NCBI GenBank assembly: GCA_036824045.1
Contig: DAITAZ010000001.1
Span: 124,001 to 188,000, forward strand
Reading direction: 5' to 3'
Source of the DNA: DAITAZ01 sp036824045
GTDB lineage: Bacteria; Pseudomonadota; Gammaproteobacteria; Burkholderiales; Rhodocyclaceae
Length of the DNA stretch: 64,000 nucleotides
Within the stretch, counting starts at the first letter, position 1, and every line of letters starts with the position of its first letter. A program made the translations under genes and the position numbers. Below the pieces are notes generated by a model. It worked only from the letters and a program-made list of their open reading frames with translations, made no database searches and was not told the DNA's origin. This document shows, one piece after another, positions 1 to 8,048 of this stretch.

Positions 1-458
1 CGAGCCGGGTCCGGCACCGCCAGGGGCAGATAGACCCACATCAGGAGGGTGTAGCCGGCGCTGGCCAGCGCCGCCACCAGCCATGCCAGGCGGTGGGGCA
101 GGCTCACCGCGGCCACCGCCACCGGCACGAGCAGCAGGGAAATGAGCGGATTGGCCGCGCCCCCCGACAAGTAGAGCAGGACCACCAGGGCCAGCAGGTC
201 GATACCGAGCTGGATCGCCAGTTCGCCCGCGTCCACTTCCTCCGCCCCCGCGCACTGCCAGGCGCAAAAACTGTTGAACGCCGCCAACAACACCAACAGC
301 GCCCCCAGCGGCAGCATGGGCAAGGCAATGCCCAAGAGCGGCGGCACCAGGAATACACCCAGCGCCACCGCCGCCAGCACCAGCCAGCGCAAGGCGACCA
401 GCCTGCGCAGCGTGGCCAGCCGGGTGGCGCCTTCGGAGGAAACCGATGGAATTTGCAT
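1..458 (-). CDS. RegB/PrrB-like redox sensor histidine kinase, N-terminal part (runs off left edge)
   Basis: Only the first 152 codons are in the window, and the frame is open to position 1. The visible part is almost entirely hydrophobic, with about six predicted membrane segments, starting MQIPSVSSEG. It contains a YLSGGAANPL stretch after the third or fourth segment. In the RegB/PrrB/ActS family a GGxxNP motif at this place is part of the quinone-sensing membrane domain, so this is probably the sensor of a redox two-component system that controls respiratory genes. The HisKA and ATPase domains and any response regulator would lie beyond the edge. The start codon is the first ATG; its ribosome site is weak. 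It is divergent from the cytochrome c gene at 557. Confidence 0.72.
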   Translation of the reverse strand, partial: MQIPSVSSEGATRLATLRRLVALRWLVLAAVALGVFLVPPLLGIALPMLPLGALLVLLAAFNSFCAWQCAGAEEVDAGELAIQLGIDLLALVVLLYLSGGAANPLISLLLVPVAVAAVSLPHRLAWLVAALASAGYTLLMWVYLPLAVPDPA

Positions 459-556
459 CGGCGGATTATCCCATAGCCCGCCGAACACCCCCGGCACCCC
501 GCCCCCGTGACAAAACGCCGCACCCTTGCGGCCACAACAACCGTGGAGAGACAACC

Positions 557-1225
557 ATGAGACTGACCCATCGCTTCCGCCTCGCCCTCTGGTGCCTGGC
601 TGCCAGCCTGCCCGCCGTCGCGGCGGCCCAGGACGCCGCCCGCGGCAAGGAGATCAACGGCACCTGCGCCGCCTGCCATGGCGAATTTGGCCAGGGCGGA
701 AAAAAAGGCGAGTACCCCCGCCTGGGCGGACAACGCGCCGCCTATCTCGAAGACCAGCTCCGCGCCTTCCGCGCCCGCAAGCGGGTCAACATCCCCATGT
801 TCCCCTACACCCAGGAGCGGGAACTGCCGGACGAAGACATCGTGGACGTCTCCGCCTACCTGGCCGCAGTGGAACTACCCACCAAGCACCCGGAGTTCAA
901 GGGCCATGAGGATGCCCTGACCCGCCTGCTGGCCGTGGAAAAGGTGATGATCATTCCCCGCGCCGAAGGCAAGGTGGAGAACGGCGAACGCATCTTCCAG
1001 AAAGAGTGCATCGCCTGCCACGGCCGCACCGGCCGCGGCCGCGGCAAGTTCCCCATGCTGGTCGGGCAATACACCAGCTACCTGAAAAAGCAGATGGAGG
1101 CCTACGTGAAGGGGGAGCGCCCCCATGACGAAGAAGGCCCCGGCGGCGTCCTCAACACCCTCTCTGCCCAGGACATGCAGGACGTCCTCGCCTACCTCAC
1201 CACTTTGCAGGACAAACAACCATGA
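557..1225 (+). CDS. di-haem cytochrome c, c4-like, periplasmic
   Basis: 222 residues. A Sec signal peptide ends near AVAAAQ (residues 1-24). Two haem-binding CxxCH motifs follow, CAACH in the first half and CIACH in the second, each opening a cytochrome c domain. That is the two-domain plan of cytochrome c4, which passes electrons from the bc1 complex to terminal oxidases. The ATG at 557 is chosen because GGAGAG lies just upstream and the signal peptide begins there; the frame is open further upstream but has no better start. The stop overlaps the next ATG (ATGA), so the two genes are probably translationally coupled. Which oxidase or dehydrogenase it serves cannot be told. Confidence 0.85.
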   Translation: MRLTHRFRLALWCLAASLPAVAAAQDAARGKEINGTCAACHGEFGQGGKKGEYPRLGGQRAAYLEDQLRAFRARKRVNIPMFPYTQERELPDEDIVDVSAYLAAVELPTKHPEFKGHEDALTRLLAVEKVMIIPRAEGKVENGERIFQKECIACHGRTGRGRGKFPMLVGQYTSYLKKQMEAYVKGERPHDEEGPGGVLNTLSAQDMQDVLAYLTTLQDKQP

Positions 1226-1563
1226 CCCGCACGCTCGCCTTCGCAGCCCCCCTGCTCGCTCTCTGCCTGTGGGCGGGCCCCGCCCATGCCCACGGTCACG
1301 GCGGCCCCGTCGACGAATCCGCCCCCGACGCCTGGAAACACAAGATGTGCGAACGGATGACCGACATCGCCCTGCAGGCCCTGCGCGACCGGGATCGGGA
1401 CCGCCCCGCCAAGCACTACGAGGAAGACGGCGGCCACGGGCCCCGTATCGCCAACCGCATCATCCGCGGGATCTACGCCGAACCCCAGATCTCCAGCCCG
1501 AAGAAAGCCGCCACCTACGGGCGGGCGGTGTGCATGGAAGAACTGGTGGGGGTGGAGCGGTAG
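1222..1563 (+). CDS. small exported protein of unknown function
   Basis: 113 residues. A clear signal peptide is followed by a His-rich start of the mature part (AHGHGGP). The mature protein is charged and has two cysteines, near residues 43 and 105, that could form a disulfide or bind a ligand. It has no CxxCH, so it is not a cytochrome. The start overlaps the stop of the di-haem cytochrome gene by four bases, implying coupled expression and a possible role with that cytochrome in the periplasm. I do not recognise the family. Confidence 0.7.
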   Translation: MTRTLAFAAPLLALCLWAGPAHAHGHGGPVDESAPDAWKHKMCERMTDIALQALRDRDRDRPAKHYEEDGGHGPRIANRIIRGIYAEPQISSPKKAATYGRAVCMEELVGVER

Positions 1564-1571
1564 GCCAATGC

Positions 1572-1769
1572 TCAGTGCACCCGCCACCCCACCTGGCGAC
1601 CGACGCCGGAGAGTTTGCCCACCCCGACATTGAGGTCCCGCGAGAACGCGCCTGACAGCAGGAACTGCTCCACTTCCTCGGTCAGTTCGGCGAGCGTGCG
1701 CAGGTATTGGCACAGCGCGGTGGAGCGGATACGGGCTTGCAGGGTGCGGTCGTCGATATCGCCATACAT
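1572..1769 (-). CDS. small hypothetical protein, 65 residues
   Basis: The case for a real gene is a perfect AGGAGG ribosome site (on the plus strand 1775-1780) five bases before the ATG, and an amphipathic protein-like sequence (residues 1-40 rich in Leu, Glu, Arg and Thr). It has no signal peptide or membrane segment. It lies convergent to the exported-protein gene, separated by eight bases. Family not recognised. Confidence 0.5.
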   Translation of the reverse strand: MYGDIDDRTLQARIRSTALCQYLRTLAELTEEVEQFLLSGAFSRDLNVGVGKLSGVGRQVGWRVH

Positions 1770-1930
1770 GCGGGCCTCCTCGTTCGCGTGGCTGGGCTTG
1801 GGGACAGGCCCTGCTGCGTAATACGGCGTCCGCCCGGGCTTCTTGAGCCTCCGGGGGCTCGCATCCCTGTAACACTGCCGGCGCAGCCTTGTCCTGCTGG
1901 CGGGCGCTGCCCGTCATCTGGAGGCAGAGC

Positions 1931-2494
1931 ATGGGAGAGCAGTTCAATCACGCAATGATCGAGCCGGCGGGCCGAGATTTCCCGGTCCTGCGGCGCAGAA
2001 AAGGCGCGCGCAAGGGCGGCGCGGAGCATGCGCCAGTGCCCGGCCTGCCGGGCATGGAGATCACGCTGTTGCCCGCGCATGACCAAGCCTTGGCCGAGTT
2101 GATCAGCGGCTTGCTGGTCGAGGCCTTCGCAGATCCGGAGCGCTATGGCGCCCCACGCCTGCGGGAGGAACTGCGCCCCGGGGAGGGTGCGCTCTACCGA
2201 CGATTCTTCCTCGCCCGGCAGGGGGAAACGCTCTTGGGGGTGGGCGGGGTGAAGGCTGCCGACTGGGCCTCCAACACCCATGTGCTCTACCTCTCGGCGG
2301 TGGCGCCGCTGGCACGGGGCCAGGGCGTGGCGCGGGCCTTGGTGGCGGCACGGGTGAGCTGGGTACGCAGCCAGTTCGGGCACGGACGGGTGCTGGTTTC
2401 CAGCCACAAGACCCGCCGCTTCACCGACCTGGGTTTCCGGTCGGTGAGCGATGATGCGGCCAGCGGCCGCCAGTTGCTGGTGCTGGATTTCTAG
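1931..2494 (+). CDS. GNAT-family N-acetyltransferase
   Basis: 187 residues. The central AVAPLARGQGVARALVAAR stretch is the acetyl-CoA-binding motif A (Q/RxxGxG/A) of the GNAT fold, preceded by a beta strand (HVLYLSAV) as expected. About 40 residues before the domain are basic and poorly conserved in type. The start at 1931 is set by GGAGG at 1920-1924; an earlier in-frame start at 1889 lacks such a site. The substrate cannot be predicted. It converges on hslU with nine bases between the stops. Confidence 0.8.
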   Translation: MGEQFNHAMIEPAGRDFPVLRRRKGARKGGAEHAPVPGLPGMEITLLPAHDQALAELISGLLVEAFADPERYGAPRLREELRPGEGALYRRFFLARQGETLLGVGGVKAADWASNTHVLYLSAVAPLARGQGVARALVAARVSWVRSQFGHGRVLVSSHKTRRFTDLGFRSVSDDAASGRQLLVLDF

Positions 2495-2503
2495 CCAGCG
2501 GCC

Positions 2504-3841
2504 TTACAGCACGTATCGGGCGAGGTCCTCGCTCTGGGACAGCTCGCCCAGGCGGCTGTTGACGTAGTCCGCGTCCACCCGGACCTGCTGCGCGCCGCCA
2601 CGACCAGCCTCGAAGGAGATGTCCTCCAGCAGCCGCTCCATCACCGTGTACAGCCGGCGGGCGCCGATGTTCTCGGTCTTTTCATTCACCGTGTAGGCAA
2701 TCTCCGCCAGCCGGCGAATGCCGTCGTGGGTGAACTCCAGGTGCACACCGTCGGTTTCCAGCAAAGCCTGGTATTGCCGCGTCAGGCAAGCGTCGGTGCG
2801 AGTGAGGATGCTCTCGAAGTCGTGCACGGACAGGGAGTCCAGTTCCACCCGGATCGGGAAACGGCCCTGCAGCTCGGGAATCAGATCGCTGGGCTTGGCC
2901 AGGTGGAAGGCGCCGCTGGCGATGAACAGGATGTGGTCGGTCTTGATCATGCCGTATTTGGTGGAGACCGTGGTGCCCTCCACCAGGGGCAACAGGTCGC
3001 GCTGCACCCCCTGGCGGGAGACATCGGCGCCGTGGGCGTCGGAGCGGGCGGTGATCTTGTCGATCTCGTCCAGGAAGACGATGCCGTTCTGCTCCACGCT
3101 TCTGAGCGCGGCGGCCTTGAGTTCCTCGTCATTGACCAGTCGGGCGGCCTCCTCGTCGGCAATCGCCTTGAGCGCCTCCTTGACCTTGAGCTTGCGGTTC
3201 TTCTTGCGGCCCCCGCCCATGTTCTGGAACATGCCCTGGATCTGGCTGGTGAGTTCCTCCATGCCCGGCGGGGCGAAGATCTCCGCTTGCATGGACGGCG
3301 CAGCCACTTCAATCTCGATTTCCTTGTCGTCCAGTTCGCCTTCCCGCAGCTTCTTGCGGAATTTCTGCCGCGCCACGGATTCGTCGCTGCTGCCGCCCGC
3401 ATCCCCGTGGAAGCCAACCGGCCGCGCCGGAGGCAGCAGGGCATCAAGCACCCGGTCCTCGGCCGCGTCCATGGCGCGGGTGCGCACGCCACGCATGGCC
3501 TGCTCCCGCGCTTCCTTGATGGCGATTTCCATCAGGTCGCGAATGATGGTATCCACGTCCCGGCCCACGTAGCCCACCTCGGTGAACTTGGTGGCCTCGA
3601 TCTTGATGAAGGGGGCATTCGCCAGCCGGGCCAGGCGGCGGGCAATCTCGGTCTTGCCCACGCCGGTGGGCCCGATCATCAGGATGTTCTTGGGCGTGAT
3701 CTCGCTCTTGAGTGGCTCGGGCACCTGGGCACGACGCCAGCGGTTGCGCAGGGCGATGGCCACGGCGCGCTTGGCCTTGTCCTGGCCAATGATGTTCTTG
3801 TCCAGCTCGTGGACGATTTCCTGCGGCGTCATTTGCGACAT
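2504..3841 (-). CDS. hslU: HslU, ATPase and unfoldase of the HslUV protease
   Basis: 445 residues, full length for the family. HslU is the AAA+ ring that unfolds substrates and feeds them to HslV in the cytoplasm. Walker A is GPTGVGKT (57-64), Walker B is in FLDEIDK, and between them lies the charged I-domain (about residues 110-245, with a PPARPVGF stretch and basic GGGRKKNRK). The C-terminus ends in the hydrophobic LARYVL tail that in this family inserts into HslV. It lies 18 bases downstream of hslV in the same operon, behind a heat-shock-type promoter at 4447-4475. Confidence 0.97.
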   Translation of the reverse strand: MSQMTPQEIVHELDKNIIGQDKAKRAVAIALRNRWRRAQVPEPLKSEITPKNILMIGPTGVGKTEIARRLARLANAPFIKIEATKFTEVGYVGRDVDTIIRDLMEIAIKEAREQAMRGVRTRAMDAAEDRVLDALLPPARPVGFHGDAGGSSDESVARQKFRKKLREGELDDKEIEIEVAAPSMQAEIFAPPGMEELTSQIQGMFQNMGGGRKKNRKLKVKEALKAIADEEAARLVNDEELKAAALRSVEQNGIVFLDEIDKITARSDAHGADVSRQGVQRDLLPLVEGTTVSTKYGMIKTDHILFIASGAFHLAKPSDLIPELQGRFPIRVELDSLSVHDFESILTRTDACLTRQYQALLETDGVHLEFTHDGIRRLAEIAYTVNEKTENIGARRLYTVMERLLEDISFEAGRGGAQQVRVDADYVNSRLGELSQSEDLARYVL

Positions 3842-3859
3842 CTGGTCGGCCCTCTGTCT

Positions 3860-4396
3860 TCAGTCCAGGGTTTCGATGGTGTGGTTCTGGTTGGTGTAGA
3901 TGCACAGATCCCCGGCGATGGTGAGCGCCTTCTTGACAATCTCGGCCGGCGCCAGCTCGGTATTCTCCAGCAGGGCGCGGGCGGCGGACTGGGCGTAGGC
4001 GCCACCGCTGCCGATGGCCACGATGCCCAGCTCCGGCTCCAGCACGTCGCCGTTGCCGGTGATGATCAGGGAATTGTTGCGGTCGGCCACCGCCAACATC
4101 GCTTCGAGCCGGCGCAGGATCCGGTCGGTGCGCCAGTCCTTGGCCAGTTCCACGGCGCTGCGCAGCAGGTTGCCCTGGTGCTTTTCCAGCTTGGCCTCGA
4201 AGCGCTCGAAGAGCGTGAAGGCATCCGCAGTGCCCCCGGCAAAGCCGGCCAGGATGCGCTCCTGGTAGAGGCGACGCACCTTGCGGGCGCTGCCCTTGAC
4301 GACGATGTGGCCAAGGGTGACCTGGCCGTCGCCGCCCAGCGCCACCTGGGCGCCGCGGCGAACGGAGAGGATGGTGGTGCCGTGATACTGTTCCAT
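3860..4396 (-). CDS. hslV: HslV, peptidase subunit of the HslUV protease
   Basis: 178 residues. HslV is a proteasome-beta-like threonine peptidase that forms a double hexamer capped by HslU. The protein starts MEQYHGTTILSVRRG, so the catalytic Thr is not residue 2 as in E. coli but follows a short HG leader that would have to be removed. The rest (GGDGQVTLG, AGSTAD-like GFAGGTADAF, GSGGAYAQSAARALL) is typical. The start is the ATG at 4396; open frame further upstream has no homology-like content. First gene of the hslVU operon. Confidence 0.97.
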   Translation of the reverse strand: MEQYHGTTILSVRRGAQVALGGDGQVTLGHIVVKGSARKVRRLYQERILAGFAGGTADAFTLFERFEAKLEKHQGNLLRSAVELAKDWRTDRILRRLEAMLAVADRNNSLIITGNGDVLEPELGIVAIGSGGAYAQSAARALLENTELAPAEIVKKALTIAGDLCIYTNQNHTIETLD

Positions 4397-4446
4397 GGTG
4401 CGGGGGGTGTCCGGTTGGTGGCGCGTTGCGCGCCGGGAAAAGGCCA

Positions 4447-4475
4447 ATATAGGGGCGGGGCGGGGGGATTTCAAA
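4447..4475 (-). promoter_or_regulatory. sigma-32-type heat-shock promoter of hslVU
   Basis: Read on the minus strand: TTTGAAA (4475-4469), 13 bases, then CCCCTATAT (4455-4447). This closely follows the RpoH consensus (CTTGAAA, 13-15 bases, CCCCATnT). The predicted start is about 4440, giving a leader near 45 bases before hslV. Heat-shock control of hslVU is established in enterobacteria; here it is inferred from the motif. Confidence 0.75.
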
Positions 4476-4507
4476 CCCGTTTGCGACGCGCCCCCGCGAT
4501 AAGTGCT

Positions 4508-4535
4508 TTGGCGCAGCCCCCGCCGTGCGTAAAAT
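4508..4535 (+). promoter_or_regulatory. candidate sigma-70 promoter of dcd
   Basis: TTGGCG (4508-4513), 16 bases, TAAAAT (4530-4535), about 40 bases before the dcd start codon. It is a moderate match lying back to back with the hslVU promoter. Confidence 0.4.
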
Positions 4536-4574
4536 TCCGTTTTTCTTTCAACGGGCAAGCAGCGCGGGCCAGCC

Positions 4575-5141
4575 ATGAGCATCAAATCGGACAAGTGGAT
4601 ACGCCGCATGGCGGAGCAGCACGGCATGATCGAACCCTTCGAGCCGAATCTGGTGCGGGAAGTGGACGGGCGCAAGATCGTGTCCTACGGCACGTCCAGC
4701 TACGGCTACGACATCCGCTGCGCCAACGAATTCAAGGTCTTCACCAACATCAACTCCACCATCGTGGACCCGAAGGCCTTCGATCCGAACTCTTTCGTGG
4801 AAATGCACGGGGAGTCCTGCATCATCCCGCCCAACAGTTTTGCCCTGGCGCGCACGGTGGAGTACTTCCGCATCCCTCGCTCGGTGCTCACCATCTGCCT
4901 GGGCAAGAGCACCTACGCCCGCTGCGGCATCATTGTTAACGTCACCCCCTTCGAGCCGGAATGGGAAGGGTACGTGACCCTGGAATTTTCCAACACCACA
5001 CCCCTGCCCGCCCGCATCTATGCCGGCGAAGGCTGCGCCCAGGTGCTGTTCTTCGAGTCTGACGAGGTGTGCGAAACCTCCTATCGGGACCGGGGCGGTA
5101 AATACCAGGGGCAGGTGGGCGTCACGTTGCCAAAAATCTGA
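4575..5141 (+). CDS. dcd: dCTP deaminase
   Basis: 188 residues, the usual length. It deaminates dCTP to dUTP, the first step to dTMP in many proteobacteria. Visible signatures are SYGYDIRC near residues 40-47, the LGKSTYAR(C)G nucleotide-binding stretch near 110-120, and the VTLEFSNTTPLPARIYAGEGCAQ region carrying the catalytic Glu. The tail (RGGKYQGQ) is typical of the family. The ribosome site is weak. No operon partner; the next gene starts 131 bases on. Confidence 0.96.
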   Translation: MSIKSDKWIRRMAEQHGMIEPFEPNLVREVDGRKIVSYGTSSYGYDIRCANEFKVFTNINSTIVDPKAFDPNSFVEMHGESCIIPPNSFALARTVEYFRIPRSVLTICLGKSTYARCGIIVNVTPFEPEWEGYVTLEFSNTTPLPARIYAGEGCAQVLFFESDEVCETSYRDRGGKYQGQVGVTLPKI

Positions 5142-5272
5142 ACACAAGTCGTGTAAAGTCCTGCGCTTCGCCGCGGTGGTAACCCCCTGCGGCGCACGAG
5201 TCATTTCTTTCGACCCCAGGCCCCGCCCGTGCGGGGCGCCGCCACCAGGGCGGCACGCCGGAGCCCACCGCC

Positions 5273-7510
5273 ATGCGTTTTCAATTCCCGGTCATCATCA
5301 TCGACGAGGACTTCCGCTCGGAGAACGCCTCCGGCCTGGGCATCCGCGCCCTGGCCAAGGCCATTGAGGAAGAAGGCATGGAGGTGCTGGGGGTGACCAG
5401 TTACGGGGATCTTTCCTCGTTCGCCCAGCAACAGAGCCGGGCTTCCTGCTTCATCCTGTCGGTGGACGACGAGGAACTGGCCAACGAGGAAGAGGAAACC
5501 ATCTCCGAATTGCGGGCCTTCGTGAAGGAAATCCGGCTGCGCAATGCCGAGATCCCCATCTTCCTGCACGGGGAGACGCGCACCAGCCGCCACATTCCCA
5601 ACGACGTGCTGCGGGAGCTGCACGGCTTCATCCACATGTTCGAGGACACGCCGGAATTCATCGCCCGTTATGTGGTGCGCGAGTCCCGCGCCTATCTGGA
5701 CAGCCTGCCGCCCCCGTTCTTCCGCGCGCTGACCCACTATGCGGCGGATGGCTCCTATTCCTGGCACTGCCCGGGACATTCCGGCGGAGTGGCCTTCCTG
5801 AAAAGCCCGGTGGGGCAGATGTTCCACCAGTTCTTCGGCGAAAACATGCTGCGCGCGGACGTGTGCAATGCGGTGGAGGAGCTGGGCCAGTTGCTGGACC
5901 ACACTGGCCCGGTGGCGGCTTCGGAGCGGAACGCGGCGCGGATCTTCAACTGCGACCACCTGTTCTTCGTCACCAACGGCACTTCGACTTCGAACAAGAT
6001 CGTCTGGCATTCGACGGTCGCACCCGGCGACATCGTGCTGGTGGACCGCAACTGCCACAAGTCGGTGCTGCACGCGATCATGATGACCGGAGCCATCCCG
6101 GTGTTCCTGATGCCCACCCGCAACAATTACGGGATCATCGGCCCGATCCCGAAATCCGAGTTCGAGTGGGAGAACATCCAGAGGAAGATTTCCGCCCACC
6201 CCTTTGCCAGCCAGGTGAAAGGCAAGCCCCGGGTGCTCACCATCACCCAAAGCACCTACGACGGGGTGCTCTACAACGTGGAGGCGATCAAGGACGAACT
6301 GGACGGCAAGGTGGACACCCTGCACTTTGACGAGGCCTGGCTGCCCCACGCCGCCTTCCACGATTTCTATGGCGATTACCACGCCATCGGCGCCGACCGG
6401 CCCCGCTGCAAGGAATCCATGGTCTTTGCCACCCAGTCCACGCACAAACTGCTGGCAGGCCTCTCGCAGGCCTCCCAGATCCTGGTGCAGGACGCGGAGA
6501 ACCACAAGCTGGACCGGGACGTGTTCAATGAAGCCTATTTGATGCACACCTCCACCAGCCCCCAGTACGCGATCATCGCCTCCTGCGACGTGGCTGCGGC
6601 CATGATGGAAGAACCGGGTGGCACGGCGCTGGTCGAGGAGTCGATCGCCGAAGCCCTCGATTTCCGCCGCGCCATGCGCAAGGTGGACGAGGAATGGGGT
6701 GCCGACTGGTGGTTCAAGGTCTGGGGTCCGGATGACCTGTCGGAAGAAGGCATCGAGGAGCGGGAGGCCTGGATGCTCAAGCCGGGCGAGCGCTGGCACG
6801 GCTTTGGCCGGCTGGAGCCGGGTTTCAACATGCTGGACCCCATCAAGGCCACCATCATCACCCCGGGGCTGGACGTGGATGGGGACTTCGCCGACGACTT
6901 CGGCATCCCCGCCGCCATCGTCACCAAGTACCTGGCCGAACATGGGGTGATCGTGGAGAAGTGCGGCCTCTACAGCTTCTTCATCATGTTCACCATCGGC
7001 ATCACCAAGGGCCGCTGGAACACCATGGTGACCGAACTGCAACAGTTCAAGGACGATTACGACCGCAACCAACCCCTGTGGAAGGTACTACCCGAGTTCG
7101 TGACCAAGCACCCCCGCTACGAACGCGTGGGGCTGCGCGATCTGTGCCAGCAGATCCACGATGTGTACAAGGCCAACGACGTGGCCCGGCTCACCACCGA
7201 AATGTACCTCTCCGACATGGTGCCGGCGATGAAGCCCTCCGATGCCTTCGCCCGCATGGCGCACCGGGAAATCGAGCGGGTCCCCATCGACGAGCTGGAA
7301 GGGCGCGTCACCGCCATGCTGGTCACCCCCTACCCACCGGGTATTCCGCTGCTGATCCCGGGCGAGCGCTTCAACCGCTCCATCGTGAACTACCTGAAGT
7401 TTGCCCGGGACTTCAACCTGCGCTTCCCCGGCTTCGAGACGGACATCCACGGGCTGGTGAAGGAAGAACACGACGGCACCGTGGTGTACCACGTGGATTG
7501 CGTCAGGTAG
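5273..7510 (+). CDS. Orn/Lys/Arg decarboxylase, group III PLP enzyme (large form)
   Basis: 745 residues, the size of the inducible lysine, ornithine and arginine decarboxylases. The N-terminal wing domain (1-130) has the response-regulator-like fold of the family (MRFQFPVIIIDEDFRSENASG). The PLP domain follows with YSWHCPGHSGGVAF and the cofactor lysine K392 in QSTHKLLAG. The end carries the usual PYPPGIPLLIPGE motif. Which of the three amino acids it uses cannot be decided by eye, and no cognate antiporter gene is adjacent. GGAG lies nine bases before the ATG. Possible roles are acid resistance or polyamine supply. Confidence 0.9.
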   Translation: MRFQFPVIIIDEDFRSENASGLGIRALAKAIEEEGMEVLGVTSYGDLSSFAQQQSRASCFILSVDDEELANEEEETISELRAFVKEIRLRNAEIPIFLHGETRTSRHIPNDVLRELHGFIHMFEDTPEFIARYVVRESRAYLDSLPPPFFRALTHYAADGSYSWHCPGHSGGVAFLKSPVGQMFHQFFGENMLRADVCNAVEELGQLLDHTGPVAASERNAARIFNCDHLFFVTNGTSTSNKIVWHSTVAPGDIVLVDRNCHKSVLHAIMMTGAIPVFLMPTRNNYGIIGPIPKSEFEWENIQRKISAHPFASQVKGKPRVLTITQSTYDGVLYNVEAIKDELDGKVDTLHFDEAWLPHAAFHDFYGDYHAIGADRPRCKESMVFATQSTHKLLAGLSQASQILVQDAENHKLDRDVFNEAYLMHTSTSPQYAIIASCDVAAAMMEEPGGTALVEESIAEALDFRRAMRKVDEEWGADWWFKVWGPDDLSEEGIEEREAWMLKPGERWHGFGRLEPGFNMLDPIKATIITPGLDVDGDFADDFGIPAAIVTKYLAEHGVIVEKCGLYSFFIMFTIGITKGRWNTMVTELQQFKDDYDRNQPLWKVLPEFVTKHPRYERVGLRDLCQQIHDVYKANDVARLTTEMYLSDMVPAMKPSDAFARMAHREIERVPIDELEGRVTAMLVTPYPPGIPLLIPGERFNRSIVNYLKFARDFNLRFPGFETDIHGLVKEEHDGTVVYHVDCVR

Positions 7511-7518
7511 GCGCCCCG

Positions 7519-7914
7519 CTACCCTGCCCTGCGCCCCAGTTCCCGGTGGCGCAGGGAACCCGGAGCGTGGGAAAGCACGCCCGAGTACACCAGCAACAGC
7601 CAGAACCACCAGTGGGCCCGCTCCGCGTCGAGCACCAGGGCCGCCACCAGCCCCAGCTTGAGCACCTGGCCCAGGCCCGCAAGCTGGCGGAAATGCACCG
7701 GATTGGCGTACGCGTCCAGCGCCATCATCGCCACCCCCGACAAGCCCAGCGTCAGCGTCCACGGGCGCGGGTCGCTCACGGCGCCGGGCGACACCACGCT
7801 CGCCCCCACACCTACCACCCCCACCAGATGGATGGTCCGGAAGATCACCGTCAGCCAGCGCCGGCCCGGCAGATCACGGTAGCGCTTTGCGCCCGAGTCA
7901 AAGGTCTGTTTCAT
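7519..7914 (-). CDS. small integral membrane protein of unknown function
   Basis: 131 residues from the ATG at 7914; a GTG nine codons earlier is an alternative. About four hydrophobic segments are visible (HLVGVVGVGASVV, LGLSGVAMMALDAY, VLKLGLVAALVL, WWFWLLLVYSGVLSH), with a basic N-terminus. The pattern resembles small conserved inner-membrane proteins of proteobacteria. It converges on the decarboxylase with eight bases between stops. No function can be assigned. Confidence 0.65.
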   Translation of the reverse strand: MKQTFDSGAKRYRDLPGRRWLTVIFRTIHLVGVVGVGASVVSPGAVSDPRPWTLTLGLSGVAMMALDAYANPVHFRQLAGLGQVLKLGLVAALVLDAERAHWWFWLLLVYSGVLSHAPGSLRHRELGRRAG

Positions 7915-8048
7915 GCGGGCGATTATCGCCGAAACTTCCACCCCCCGCGGCCACGCGCCAAATCCATCACGCCAGCCCCCTCACGCCCCCCTCATCCTGG
8001 CGGCAATACCCCTACACTCCGACACTCCCTGTGTGATCGCTGATTGTC

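Noticed and set aside
5273..7510. Naming the large decarboxylase adiA, ldcC or speC
   Set aside because: The three share the same plan and PLP motif, and I cannot resolve substrate residues or see an antiporter neighbour.
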